This document shows positions 48,254-60,469 of a stretch of 64,000 nucleotides of DNA, one piece after another. Where the stretch lies: contig OY987263.1 in NCBI GenBank assembly GCA_963920665.1, positions 44,489,218 to 44,553,217 of the forward strand, written 5' to 3'. The notes beneath the pieces were generated by a model. That model worked only from the letters and a program-made list of their open reading frames with translations. It made no database searches and was not told the origin of the DNA. Position 1 is the first letter of the stretch. Each line of letters begins with the position of its first letter. The DNA comes from Straminergon stramineum. Its lineage: Eukaryota > Streptophyta > Bryopsida > Hypnales > Calliergonaceae. The translations under genes were made by a program, and so were the position numbers.

Positions 48254-49440
48254 GACACAAGAAGGGAGGGGCGCGGATGATGATTTCTTTCTCATGTGGC
48301 GCCTTCAATTTTGAGAATTATGGAGCGTGTAATATGCCATTGGAAAGGTCTTCAAATTACCTTTCCAATGGTATATTACACGCCTTCAAATTCCCCAAAC
48401 TCCAATTGCAAATTGAAAAACAAATTTATTGCCGAGATGGAACACGCAAGAACAGGCGAGGACGTTGAGGCACGGACACAAGGGCATAAGGTCACTCCCG
48501 AAACCTTCACCATTTCAAGACACTTTGAAAACCTTCTCCATTTTAAGACACCTCCTCAACCTTTTTGATTTTGGGAGTGTCCAAGCACGGATGCATACAC
48601 GGAGCAAGGACTTAGGCGGGTTTAGGCAGGGACTTAGTCAAGTCTGGGTGGGAACTTAACCAAGCCGCTAGAATGGGCACAAATGTTGATTTCTTTCTTG
48701 TGTAGCGCCTTCAATTTTGAGAATTATGGAGCATGTAATATGTTGTAGGAAAGGTCTTCAAAATATCTTTCCAATGGTATATTAGATGCCCTCAAACTCC
48801 CAAAACTCCAATTGAAAATTGAAAATCAAATTTGTTGCTGAGATGGAACACACAGGGACAAGCATGGACACTATGACAATAGTTTATAGCATGAGAGCAC
48901 TTGGTTCTTTTGGGAACCCACTCATTCAATGTGCCATAGGATTCTTCTTCCAAAGTTAAGGAATGATAAATTCTATTGTTGGCAATTGAAATTAATACAT
49001 TTTTTTAGATCTTCATTTAGAAAAATATCTTTTTCTAAAATCTGATGTACTAAGAATTGTTAAAGATTTTGGAAAGAATTTTCCATTGTCATAACCTATA
49101 ATACAATATGATAAGGGTCTATGTATAAAAATCACTTTGTACACTAGGTTTGATACTTTGATTGTTGTGAATTCAACATTGTTTGGAAATTTAACTTTAG
49201 GTCATTTTTGGAGATAGGTACAAGGAGTCAAGGACTTGCCATTTCAATTGTTGAATTCAATATTGGAATTGCATTGAGATTTACATCAACTATGTTATTT
49301 GATTTATTTTGAATTCTTTTGGATTAATTTAGTGGTTATATAGAAAAATTGGTCTTTAAATTAGTGAATTGAATATTGGATTTATTGGGATTTTATTATA
49401 TTTGTCTCATTTTGGTGAGTTTGGAAAAATCAAATGTTAA
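48254..49440 (+). repeat. Left inverted arm (about 1187 bp)
   Basis: Reverse complement of 52236-53423. Differences noticed lie near 48275, 48767, 49144, 49294 and 49333. It holds two related sub-units about 415 bp apart (about 48275-48470 and 48689-48870), each with a hairpin. Open frames at 48277-48659 are copied exactly in the other arm, which reflects the duplication rather than coding selection. Confidence 0.9.
48325..48383 (+). repeat. 25-bp stem, 9-base loop hairpin in the left arm
   Basis: Stem 48325-48349 (GCGTGTAATATGCCATTGGA then AAGGT) pairs with 48359-48383 with one mismatch (C against A, near the middle). The loop is CTTCAAATT. A decayed version occurs in the second sub-unit at about 48726-48784. 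Confidence 0.85.
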
Positions 49441-49559
49441 GCCTTAAGTCCTAAAGTTGGAAGGTGTTTACTCCTTTAACCACTAAATGCCCAATGCAAT
49501 TTCTATGCTTTTAGGAAATTGCTCTAAATTGAACAATAATCCATCATTTCAATAAGTTG

Positions 49560-51010
49560 TATTAGTGTTTGTTTTTTGTAACCATACAAATTCAAACTAG
49601 ACATGTTAGAGATCACATATGAAATGAAAGTACAACAATATCATTTATGGATTGAAAGATTATAATGTTTGATGAGGAGGATGTTAAAATTGCAAAAGTG
49701 ATTTGAAGTTTGTCAACCTTCTTTTGATATATCAAATCTTTAAAATTGGTCACCAAAAAAATATGAGGTTAAAAGGCTTAATATGCATAACCCTGATTAA
49801 TTTATAGCTTCTCAAAATCTAGTTCTCAATTTTTATAAATGAATTTCGAATGTGATTTTTTTCTAAAATCTAGTGTATTTGAGGCTCATTGCGAAGAGCC
49901 TGTAGCACTATGGAAAGTCAAGATTGCAATGGACACCCTTACACAAAATCTTCAATAGAAAAATCATAACCAATCATTTTCAAAATTAGATTTTAGATGC
50001 TAGAACTAGACTTCAAAAAGAATTTTTCAAAAATATAATAAACTACTAAAAATATCAATGTGGTGAGGTTTTATCTTACTGCAAAGTATTGTTGATACCA
50101 AAATTTGGTGCCTTGGGCATTTAAGAGTTAAAAAATCCATTCGAAACAACCACTTCTGTTGCAAAAAATATAAAACCTTAAATTTGTTCTTGCAAATCTA
50201 ACCATGTGGGCTTGTACTAGACTACTTTAAAAATATGAGGAAGAAATTTCAAAAACTTTGATAGCGTGCATTACAAGATATTTGCATTTGAGGTACAAAA
50301 ATCAGATTTTTTGTGCATTGCTTGACTAGATTTTTTGGCTTTGATTATTCTTAACTTCAAATTTTTGCACTATTCATGATGAAATTTTGAAATTTTGATG
50401 TTGAAGAATTGAATTTAGAGTGTATAAGATAAAATTCAAAAAATGCACATTTAATTTTAAGTCATTAAAAAATAGTTAAGTAGAGGTAAGTTCAAGATTG
50501 AAGGAAAGACTAAACTATTAATAGCTATGAGATGGAATGAAGCATACTAATTACAATGGTGAGATTGTTCTAATAAGAGATCTTAACCTTGTGAAACTTT
50601 GTTTTCTTTGAAAAATTCTGAAAATTGAATTCATGAATGAATTCTAAAAGTTGTTTTCTCAAGAAGATGCTTTGATTGCTTGAAACATAGGATTGTCCAC
50701 AACTTTCTCATAACAAATCCAACCTTCCTTTATAGATAAAAATATAACCTATGAGAAACAGAAATTCACTTTTTATTTAAAGTTTTTGTTATGATATTTT
50801 TCAATTTGCCAAACTAAAATTTGGATTTATTGTGCCTAATTTTTTATCCTAAGCACCAATTGAAATAAAAAATTAGAATCCCCCAAAGCTCATGTTTTTT
50901 TATCTCTATGAAAAATTTCACAAAATTACAACAATTCTTGAGACTATAAGAACCTACCCAAAATTGTCCCCATAAAGGGACACTAGTACTTTATGCTTAA
51001 TGTTTATGTA
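49560..51010 (+). repeat. 0.5-kb repeat family copies in the spacer of the 5.6-kb insertion
   Basis: Parts match 34480-36330 (49770-50120), 44100-44300 (50190-50330) and 45030-45490 (50545-51000). It preserves the uninterrupted version of the site into which the 749-bp element at 35454 inserted. Confidence 0.65.
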
Positions 51011-51419
51011 GAAGGATTTGACATTTTTATAAGTGAAATGAACATTTGAACTTACAAGGACTCATATCAAACCTACTTGTATTTTTTTTATTTGCTTCAA
51101 ATTATTTATGTAGGTACATTTAAATTCTTCTTCTAGTATTTATAACTACTTAGGATTACTTTAGTGACTACACAGAAGAGTTTATGGTTGAATTAAACAT
51201 TGGGTTGCACATATTCACATGAACTACATTCTATTTTTTTTTGTTCTATATTTTGCTTTAATAATTTGGTATAACTACATTTTGTTTATTTCTTTTTAAA
51301 CTCTTCTAGATTACTTTTGTGGGTATGTCAAGGAGTTTATCAATTCACTTATGTATAAAGAAAATCTTTACATCTAGATAGAAAGTTAATCTAAAGAAAT
51401 ATTTTAAAATATTGCAATA

Positions 51420-52450
51420 TGGTAGTTGTAAACCCCATGTACCTCTAATGTTCTACTCATCCACTGAAACAGCACATCCTTGTGTATAGATGCAAAAGTA
51501 ATCTAAAGTTTTTCATGAAAATTAAATGTGGTTGATGTATATTCCATGAATATTCAATATCCAAATCACCAATCTAAAGAGCAAACCTTTATACATAGAC
51601 ACTAAAATCAAGACTAAAATAACTTCAAGAAATTTAAAAAGAAGAAAAAACAACCCAAAGGGAAAAAATGTTGGATGTATAAATTTTAATATTCCATTCA
51701 ACTATGTATATGACAAACCCTTCTATGTACATACAAAAGGGAACTCAAAGGAATTCTATAAAAAAATAATGAAAACATGGTTCCACCAATCTACCAAAAT
51801 GATTCAATGAAAACTTAAAAACAAACAAACAAACAATGTGGTTAGGGTAGTCTCATGCACCCAAATGTTTCATTCTATCATATAAATGACAAATTCTTTC
51901 ACATCCCTACAAAAATTACTTAAAACAATTAAAAACAAGAAAAAAAATGTGGTTGTATTAAAACACAGAAGCAACCCAAAGAACAAAAAACAAAAATGGG
52001 GTTCATGCAAATCTCTGCAACCTCAATGTCCAATTCAACAATTCAATTCTTCTACATAATCACTAAAGTAATTAAAAGTAATTATAAAAAGTAGAAGAAG
52101 AATACAGTTGTACCAACTACATGAAAAATTTGAGGCAAATGAAAACAAAAGACAAAGTGTCTAGATATAAATCTATGCAAACCCAAATGTTCTATTCACT
52201 AGAAAAATTGTTAAACCCTTCTATATACTCTTTATAACATTTTGTTTTTTTTCCAAACTCACCAAAATGAGACAAATATAATAAAATCCCAATAAATCCA
52301 ATATTCAATTCACTAATTTAAAGACCAATTTTTCTATATAACTACTAAATTAATCCAAAAGAATTCAAAATAAATCAAATAACGTAGTTGATGTAAATCT
52401 CAATGCAATTCCAATATTGAATTCAACAATTGAAATGGCAAGTCCTTGAC
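51420..52450 (-). repeat. Degenerate tandem array, unit about 110-170 bp
   Basis: A motif of the form GATGTAAATCTC-ATGCAA…CCAAT-TTCAATTCA…CTTCTA-ATA…CACTAAA-TAAT recurs near 51420, 51530, 51670, 51838, 51999, 52160, 52276 and 52391. The array runs into the right arm, and its mirror image is found in the left arm (49200-49430), so it predates the inverted duplication. Confidence 0.6.
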
Positions 52451-53423
52451 TCCTTGTACCTATCTCCAAAAATGACCTAAAGTTAAATTTCCAAACAATG
52501 TTGAATTCACAACAATCAAAGTATCAAACCTAGTGCACAAAGTGATTTTTATACATAGACCCTTATCATATTGTATTATAGGTTATGACAATGGAAAATT
52601 CTTTCCAAAATCTTTAACAATTCTTAGTACATCAGATTTTAGAAAAAGATATTTTTCTAAATGAAGATCTAAAAAAATGTATTAATTTCAATTGCCAACA
52701 ATAGAATTTATCATTCCTTAACTTTGGAAGAAGAATCCTATGGCACATTGAATGAGTGGGTTCCCAAAAGAACCAAGTGCTCTCATGCTATAAACTATTG
52801 TCATAGTGTCCATGCTTGTCCCTGTGTGTTCCATCTCAGCAACAAATTTGATTTTCAATTTTCAATTGGAGTTTTGGGAGTTTGAGGGCATCTAATATAC
52901 CATTGGAAAGGTATTTTGAAGACCTTTCCTACAACATATTACATGCTCCATAATTCTCAAAATTGAAGGCGCTACACAAGAAAGAAATCAACATTTGTGC
53001 CCATTCTAGCGGCTTGGTTAAGTTCCCACCCAGACTTGACTAAGTCCCTGCCTAAACCCGCCTAAGTCCTTGCTCCGTGTATGCATCCGTGCTTGGACAC
53101 TCCCAAAATCAAAAAGGTTGAGGAGGTGTCTTAAAATGGAGAAGGTTTTCAAAGTGTCTTGAAATGGTGAAGGTTTCGGGAGTGACCTTATGCCCTTGTG
53201 TCCGTGCCTCAACGTCCTCGCCTGTTCTTGCGTGTTCCATCTCGGCAATAAATTTGTTTTTCAATTTGCAATTGGAGTTTGGGGAATTTGAAGGCGTGTA
53301 ATATACCATTGGAAAGGTAATTTGAAGACCTTTCCAATGGCATATTACACGCTCCATAATTCTCAAAATTGAAGGCGCCACATGAGAAAGAAATCATCAT
53401 CTGCGCCCCTCCCTTCTTGTGTC
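52236..53423 (-). repeat. Right inverted arm (about 1188 bp)
   Basis: Near-identical reverse complement of the left arm 48254-49440. The outer border is sharp at CTTGTGTC (53416-53423); the inner border fades at a T-run near 52240. Confidence 0.9.
53294..53352 (-). repeat. 25-bp stem hairpin in the right arm
   Basis: Mirror copy of the hairpin at 48325-48383. The stem halves are 53294-53318 and 53328-53352, with the loop at 53319-53327. Confidence 0.85.
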
Positions 53424-53649
53424 TGTGCCTTGACACTCAAATAGGCGTCAGTGCCCTACTCGTTTGGCATGTGCACCTAGATCAGGTTGCCAAGTGTAGG
53501 ACATTGTGGACAAGGTGATTCCACGTAGATTTTTTAACCTTACAAAAAAGTGAACTATGTATTGACTATATAGGACGGGCAGCGCGTCCACTGGACAGGC
53601 AAGTCAAATATTCGGACAGGCAGATGGTCCGTTGAGTGTGACAACCCTC

Positions 53650-53658
53650 CTTTGGGAC
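53650..53658 (+). repeat. Right 9-bp target-site duplication (CTTTGGGAC)
   Basis: Exact match to 48041-48049. It is followed by TTTAGAGGTCAAC, the continuation of the interrupted 0.5-kb repeat. Confidence 0.75.
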
Positions 53659-53954
53659 TTTAGAGGTCAACACATATGCTTGGGGTTCCATATACAATGT
53701 AAAAAATTATGTATTTTAGCTCATACATAGTAATTGGAATATTTGTGGATTGAATCTATTTCTTTCAACTAGTAACGTATTGGTCTATCTATTGAAAAAA
53801 TATAATTAGAACTCATAAATGTTGGTGTTATTATAGGAATAAATTTATTAGACTTAGACCTTAGTAATGCTTGAAGGAAATTATAAATTTTCATTGGAAG
53901 CAATACCTTCCTTGAAATGGTTTTATAATGCCATATAAATACAAGTCCCCAATT

Positions 53955-54300
53955 TCCAAAAATCTATCTATTGTCAATTTAAGATAATTGGACATCAACC
54001 CTTATCTTAAACAACTAAGTTTTTATTTCCATACAATAGTCATCCATCATCTAATGCAATGAACAATATATTTATTTCATCCAAAAAAGTCAACTACAAA
54101 AAATTCATTCAATTCCATTCATTCCCATTCATTGTTTTTAGACTCATTTATAGCCATATCTTTTCACGCAACCACAAATGTAGACATCATTCTTATGTTG
54201 AGAAGTTTAAATTTTCCACAAGTTTTTCTAAAAACACTCATCACTCATTACTCAATGCTTAATGTTTGTTGCTCCCTACTCATACTTTAGCAATGTTGCA
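53955..54300 (-). repeat. Dispersed repeat 'GTTGCTAAAGTATGAG', inverted copy
   Basis: The reverse complement aligns with 42380-42720 over nearly its whole length. Another fragment with the same start lies at about 55080-55165 (minus strand). Confidence 0.65.
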
Positions 54301-54399
54301 TCATTAGATCCAAGGATGAATGAAGGACTATAATTTTTTTTCTTTCCTATCTTTGAGCCTCACCTTTAACAAAGCATAGTCTTCAATTTCTAAACTGTT

Positions 54400-54780
54400 A
54401 AGATTTTTGTAGCTCACTAAGAGCCTCTTTGGAACTGAAGAGACCCATGGATCCAAATGTGTTTATAAGAGTCTTCTTGAAACCAAGGAGGTTTTTAGGC
54501 CATCCTTACTCTTTATTCTTGTCTCCTTATGAGCCTCCATGGAATCAAGTAGGCTCTTAGGGACCCCTTGAAAATGTGGTATGTAAGATGATTTTACTAC
54601 CTAATCAATTTATTAGAGTGTTTGGAATGATTTTTTTGGAAGGGCTTTGCTAACCCAAAGAAAAATGCATGTGAGTTTGGGACTTCACCAATCTAATTTA
54701 AGCCATCCATGCTTATGATTATTGTCTCCCTAAGACTCCTCAGAGCCGAAGAGGTTCTTAGGACCTCCCATAGAAGGCCG
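54400..54780. repeat. Weak minisatellite-like cluster
   Basis: Phrases such as GAGCCTC-TTGGAA, GAAGAGACCC, GTAGGCTCTTAGG and GAAGAGGTTCTTAGGACC resemble strongly diverged units of the clusters at 42-47 kb. Confidence 0.4.
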
Positions 54781-55179
54781 GTATGTGTGCATTACAATGC
54801 GAACAATTTACATCACTTGCATCGATATCAAATGAATGTGCCTTAGCGGCCTTTAAATTAGATGTTTTATGATGCCATTGATTTCTTTTAATATAAAGAA
54901 TTCTAGGATGGAATTTTTTCATCCACCAACTTTTGCCTACTTTCATTCGCCATCATCTTAATCCATCCCAAGCAATGGATGAAATAAGTGACCTACATCC
55001 AAATTTTTCATTTTTTTCTGAAATTTCATTTCAAAGTATAGAATTAATGTTAATTATAAAAAATTTAAAATATGATAAATAAAAAATTTACTGCTCAAAT
55101 GCAACCGCTCATTGCTCATTGCTCATTGTTCCTTATTCACACTTTAGCAACCTTGCCCACATGGGCTCCTCTTTGAGAA

Positions 55180-55580
55180 AATTATACACCTAAGGACATG
55201 ACCTTTCTTCCGCCCAAAGTCACCCTTCTACTCGCGGTCACCCTTAGACTTGCATGTGTCTCTTTTGGAGAAAATTGTTCGCCTACGGATATGACCTTTC
55301 TTCCACTTGAAATCGCCCTTCGACCTGCGGTCGTCGGAGACCTAAACTTGCCTCTAACTTGAAGTTGCCCCATTCTCCATAGAACTGGATGCACTAGAAC
55401 ATTGCTAGTCATTTCCTCCATCCAAAGTTGTCCAAGACCCGAACTCGTCCAATGGGCTAGCAACTTGGAGCAAAACAAAAAAACAACCTAGTCCTCATTT
55501 GTAGTTGCCTCCAACTTGAGGTTGCCTCAGTCTCCAAAGAATTGGATGCACTAGAGCATTGCTAGCCATTTACTCTACAT
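55180..55580. repeat. Degenerate 'GACCTTTCTTCC…AAGTTGCCC' array, part 1
   Basis: Recurrent phrases are ATGACCTTTCTTCC, CTTGAAGTTGCCCC, GCACTAG-GCATTGCTAG and GAATTGGATG. The same phrases recur at 59310-59590 and 60470-60780, up to 5 kb away. Confidence 0.6.
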
Positions 55581-55599
55581 ATACGTAATCACTTGTGAG

Positions 55600-58500
55600 C
55601 TTTCAATTCGTCACCGGAGACTCACTCTTTTCTTTTCTTTTCTGTGTTTTGTTATTTTAAATGAAGTTTTATATACAAAAAGCCCTCAAAAGAGTGTAAA
55701 ACCAAAATAGATGTGTCACATACCAATATAGTATTTGGTCTATATTTAGAATATTATAATTAAAAGGCCCTGACCATGAGTTGTAAATAGATTAGAACCC
55801 AACTAATCGTGATAAATTGGTAGATTATGAGTTGTGAGCATACCAAGCTCAAAAACCCACATAGAAAGGACATCTCTAAGCTACTATTGGTTGAAAGAAC
55901 ATTGGTGAGGCATATAGGTCAGTTCCCCGAGATAGGTTCAATTTCCCCATTTTATCAACGAAATAGCAGAACCCCAATTGTTGACTTACAGGTGCCCAAA
56001 AATACCAAGACATGACCATGGAAGAATCTGTGGTCAAAGGAGGTTGACTTGGAGTTAAAACCATGCTTGGGAATCAACAATGAAGTCAATTCACCCAGAT
56101 TCCCTCCAATGCGGAAGATTCTTTGACCACCGTTACTTAAACGAGAAGGTGGATTTTATCCCCCCTTAGGACGATGTGTAGGGTAAAAATATGAACCTAC
56201 ACATGTGTTTTGGGATTCCATAGGAGGTTTCACAAAAAGTTTTGGAATTTTCTAATAGTTAAAAGATACCTTTACAAACGGTCAACTAACCAAATTTGCG
56301 ACGGGAAATTCATAGAAATTATGTAGGTGGCGATAAAATCTCAATAAAAATTAGTGTATCATTTTTTATATTAATAAGCTACCCCAACAAATTTCAAGAC
56401 GTTCCGCTAGTATGAAGTGCCCGAACCTGCAAGATTCTTCCACAATCAACGGAAATTAAAGTCCACAACGGAGTTGACCATTGGAGTTGGAGTATAAGAA
56501 AGTGGAATGGTGCCCAAGCTAGGTCTTTTCTTACTCCCCCACATCCACTTAAGAGCCTAGGCTAGTTACTTTTGCCAAAAAAAAGTCAAACTCCAAAAGT
56601 TGGGATTTTCTCCAATTTTGGTGTTAAGTTCATGCTAGGTTTCATTGAGATTTTGAAGATAGAAAAAGGGTTAGGGGTGCTATAGACTAGAAATGGCCTT
56701 CCGAAGCCAACGGCACAATCCATTTCCAATTTAGAGTTAATCTCCAAAAATTAGCTTAGTAGGCCACATAGGATGAAAACCTTATGGATGAAGATGAAAA
56801 TGTGAAAAGATAAGGTTAACTTAGATGAACAAAAGGAGATGGGTGTTTGGGAAAGAGTACAAAAAGTCACCCCTTCTCTTCTTTCACCACCCCGATTTTT
56901 GTATTTGGATCCGTTGCATCCACTTTGTTGGAACTTTTGGCATTTTGCCAAAAACCTTGGCAGTATTGGTCTTCTTGTTGCTCTTTTTGCTTCCTTTTGG
57001 TGAAGTTTGTTGCAAGGTGTAGAGGTTTTTAGGTTCCTTTTGCACCTTGTATCTCTTTGTTTTGTTGTTTCTAAGTCTTATGGTCCTTTATGGTTGTTTT
57101 CTCTTGAGTTAGTTCAAGCCTTGAGTTCTTAGTCCTACTAACCTTGGAGAGGGCATTGTGTGCCTTTTTTTGTTGTGTCTTGTCCCATTTTAAGGAGTCT
57201 TTTGAGGTCCTTGGTTTATTGTACTAACCCTAGAGTTAATCCCCCACCGTACCTTGGCAATGTTGCTTTGGGGGGCCTCTAGTTTGCTTTGAATGCTTAC
57301 TAATTTTGTTACACTAACCCTTACTACAAGGTAGTGAGAGTGTCCTAGGTCCCTATAGTGTTAACTTCATCTTACCTTACTCTTGTCATTGTGGGTCCCG
57401 TTGGAATGGCAAAGCTTTGAACCCCTTTAGAGTCAAAGGTCTTAGTTGTGTATTACAACCATTCCACGGGAGAATCTCGAACCCTTGTGGTTGTTTCTGC
57501 ACAAATTTTAGTTCTCAAAACGTATTAGGAACAAAACAAAGTTTAGCCTCTAAAAGTAGGATGTAGGATCTAAGTCAATAGGGAGAAGTGACCGGTGGAA
57601 AAAGAAGGATCACTGACGGTGCTCGCGCATAGCAAAGTATCCCACTAATGATAGATACATGTCGTTTCCTTTTGGTTCCTTTCCCTTAGCACAAAAATAG
57701 CCAAAAATACTAGACACGAAGGAAAATCAACACCAGTGAGCCAACAACGCCTACTAATTAGGTATTTGCCAATAGTCCCTCTTAGTTGGGTATCTGCCAA
57801 CCGCATATTTGGTAGCAGCACTAGCAACACCAACTAGTAGTTGGGCTGACCAACCGGAAAGGTGTATGTATGTGTAAAAATTAGGAGCCCAGGGGGGAAG
57901 GAAGGTAAAAGGGGAGAAGAGAAGGAAGAAAAGAGATAAAAGGACAAGCAAAGCAATGACCAAGTTCTACAACCAAGCACCAGAGCGAGGAAGCCAACTC
58001 CCTGTCTCTACAAAACATACGAAATAAAAGAAGAACAAATGATGGATTGACAAGAAAGGAGAGACCATTTGATGGGGAGAAGTTAGGAGGGATTAAATAG
58101 AAAGGAAATCCCCTCACTAAGTAATGACCATCGGATAGAAAAATTAGGGATTACCACAAGATTAGACGTAAGACGTAGGACATAAAAAGTAGTTCAATGT
58201 TGTAGGACGTTATCGCATGTCCTTAGTTAGCTTTGTAGGTAGAAATGAGGGTAGTTGGGCTACCATAGTACATAAGAGGAATAGTGTGGAAGGAAAAAGA
58301 AGAGGGAGGGAAACAAATAGGATGAAGCGAACAAGTAAACCCTTGTGTTAAACTAATTTATGAATAGAACGGTGGTTCGTTGTATTACAGCACGGGAGTT
58401 CATGGCAGAGGAGGCAGAGCTCCTGGTGGGCACGAACAATGATTCAAGTTCCGAGGTATGAGCCAATCCATCCTTAATCATTTCGATGCCCCTAATTAGT

Positions 58501-59160
58501 AGTTAGTAATTTTGGTTGAGGCCCACCTCTAAGTCAGACCCTTAGGGCTATAGGTCAGGTCGCTTCTAAGGGTAGACACCTAAAGAAGAGGTCTGTAGCT
58601 TTCCAAAACCCTATGGCATGCCCAAATTGCGTCAAAAATAAGGAAGTTATCACTAGATGAAGGTTAAGGTTAAATTGGATGAAAAATAGTTAGACATAGA
58701 ATTTGATAGGAAATTGAGGAGATTAGGAAGAGGCTATCAATGAGGATTCAGGGCCGAAGAAAAAGATTAATTCCGAATTATAGGTTAGGAGAAATTAGCA
58801 GATGAAGTTTAGGCAAGGTTCGGATGAGAAATCCGTGGGATTGGTGGGAATCTCCAATTAGAGCCAAACTTTAGATATAGGTAGGAACAAGTCTTCTGAC
58901 CCATCCCCATAAATCTCGAATCCTTTTGAATTAGGGAACTAGTCTCAATCGATGGATGAAGTTTGAGAAACCGAGTAGTGGTCAAACTTCATCTTCTCAT
59001 AACTTTGGCTTGGAAGGTCGGATAGGGTTGAGTTTTAGGTTTTTAGAAATGGAAAGAAATGACCTAGAGTTTTTTTATTTTAGTTATTCCTTGATGTAAG
59101 TTCCATCCAAAACATATAGCGGCCCATCCATTCGGTCGGCCAAAGACACTAGACGTAGAT
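55600..59160. other. Mixed-composition intergenic stretch, possible decayed retroelement
   Basis: Composition is less AT-rich than the flanks. Around 57900-58080 the plus strand is purine-rich. A short frame, ATG 58402 onward (MAEEAELLVGTNNDSSSE, stopping at 58455), follows a leader-like region. Sequence near 58540-58600 resembles LTR or leader sequence by eye only. I recognise no polymerase or Gag domain, so no gene is called. Confidence 0.3.
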
Positions 59161-59309
59161 TAAGAGGTTCTTGCATGGTTGGGTCACCTTAGGCACTTAG
59201 TAATAAGATCCATTGCTTGGAAGGCACAATGGACCACGCTTAGACATCCAAAAGTAGGATTCACTTAGCCAAAACCCAAAACTTGGTTGTGCTTGCGATT
59301 TATCAAGGG

Positions 59310-59590
59310 TGGATAAATTGGCACTCACATCATCCAAAACCCAAACTTGCCTTTGACCCAAAGTTGCTCTATTTCCCAAAGAATTGGATGTATTGGAGCA
59401 TTGCTAGCCATTTCTTCCACTCACAATCACCCAAGACTTGAAGTTGCCCTACACTAGAAGTTGCCCAACACCCTAAGAACTTAGAGCTCAACAAAAGAAC
59501 AATTCAATCCTCATCCATAGTCGCCCATGATTCAAACTTGCCTTAAACCTAAAGTTGCCTTAGACATGAATCTAGACAACGAGGGAAGAT
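59310..59590. repeat. Degenerate 'AAGTTGCCC' array, part 2
   Basis: AAGTTGCT/AAGTTGCC occurs near 59362, 59434, 59458 and 59553 with GAATTGGATGTATTGGAGCATTGCTAGCC-type phrases shared with 55375-55570. Confidence 0.6.
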
Positions 59591-60469
59591 GTGTACCATT
59601 GCACCATTGCACCATCTCTAAATTTGATTTTGTTTCACTGCTTTGTATCTTTCATTAAATATAATTGACCTTTTCATAAATGTTACTTAATTGTTAGTTG
59701 ATAGTAAAGCAATAGTGTGTCAATATGGAATCTTTATTAGGGGTAATTAAAGGTAATGTGAAAGTCTTACCAAATCCTAAACCCTAAACTATACCCTAGA
59801 ATCCAACAATCTAAAATGCATTCATCATAGATATGATCCTAAATAGTCTAGTTGTATGCCATGCCAAAATTAATGTATTTCAAGCTTTTTGGACAGACAA
59901 AGCCACCTACACATGACATGTATAATGCTTTTTATATTTCATCATCAAATTTTTTCAATGAAGAGACATTGTAATAGTAACACATAAACTATTTAAATAT
60001 GACATCTTATAATTTTTCAAATATTTAGTAGATGTAATATTCATTCATATTTTCAATTATTTTAAATAATTCAGAATTATCGTAGGGTGAATTATATATG
60101 ACAACAATGCTATCATAGAGGGGAATGAGATGAAGGGGAGGAAGGCTTTTCCAAATATCCATTTCTTAAACCATTGCCTAATTTTTTAAAATTAGTTTCT
60201 AATCTATGCCATGATGCTAGGATTTTCTTAGGACGTTGCCAAAAAACTCAAGCAAGTTGTTCTTCAAATGAGTTCCTTCCAAGTTTTAATTTGTCAAATG
60301 ACCATGTTGAATTATACATGACCAAGAAGATTGGTGGAGGGGAAATGAAATCTAAGGGAGAAGGGCTTTTCCAAGTCTCCATTTCTTGAACCATTGCCTA
60401 TTTTTTTAATCACTTCTTCATCAATGCCACAATTCTAGGATTTTATGGTGAGAAAAATTATTTATCCAA
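59591..60469. other. AT-rich intergenic stretch, nothing recognised
   Basis: No gene, RNA or transposon border was seen. Two related phrases (TTGAACCATTGCCTA-TTTTTTAA, near 60170 and 60388) suggest a local tandem duplication of about 220 bp. Confidence 0.4.

Larger units (their letters stand above)
48050..53649. mobile_element. 5.6-kb insertion with two near-identical 1.19-kb inverted arms
   Basis: The element is flanked by 9-bp duplications. Its outermost parts share GGTTGTCACA as a terminal inverted repeat (48052-48061 and, inverted, 53637-53646). Beyond these ends the outer 200 bases (48050-48253, and 53424-53649 of 226 bases) are unrelated to each other. Inside them lie the inverted arms 48254-49440 and 52236-53423, which differ at only about five positions that I could find. 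The 2.8-kb spacer holds a copy of the local 0.5-kb repeat family (49560-51010) and a degenerate tandem array (51420-52250). No transposase was found. A 9-bp duplication with short TIRs fits a non-autonomous Mutator-like element; that class call is inference. Confidence 0.65.

Noticed and set aside
48277..48659. Three open frames duplicated exactly at 53018-53436
   Set aside because: Identity comes from the inverted duplication, the frames overlap one another, and one of them crosses the hairpin. No protein family is recognised.
59774..59800. Telomere-like CCTAAACCCTAAA sequence
   Set aside because: Fewer than two adjacent repeat units, so no evidence for an interstitial telomere tract.
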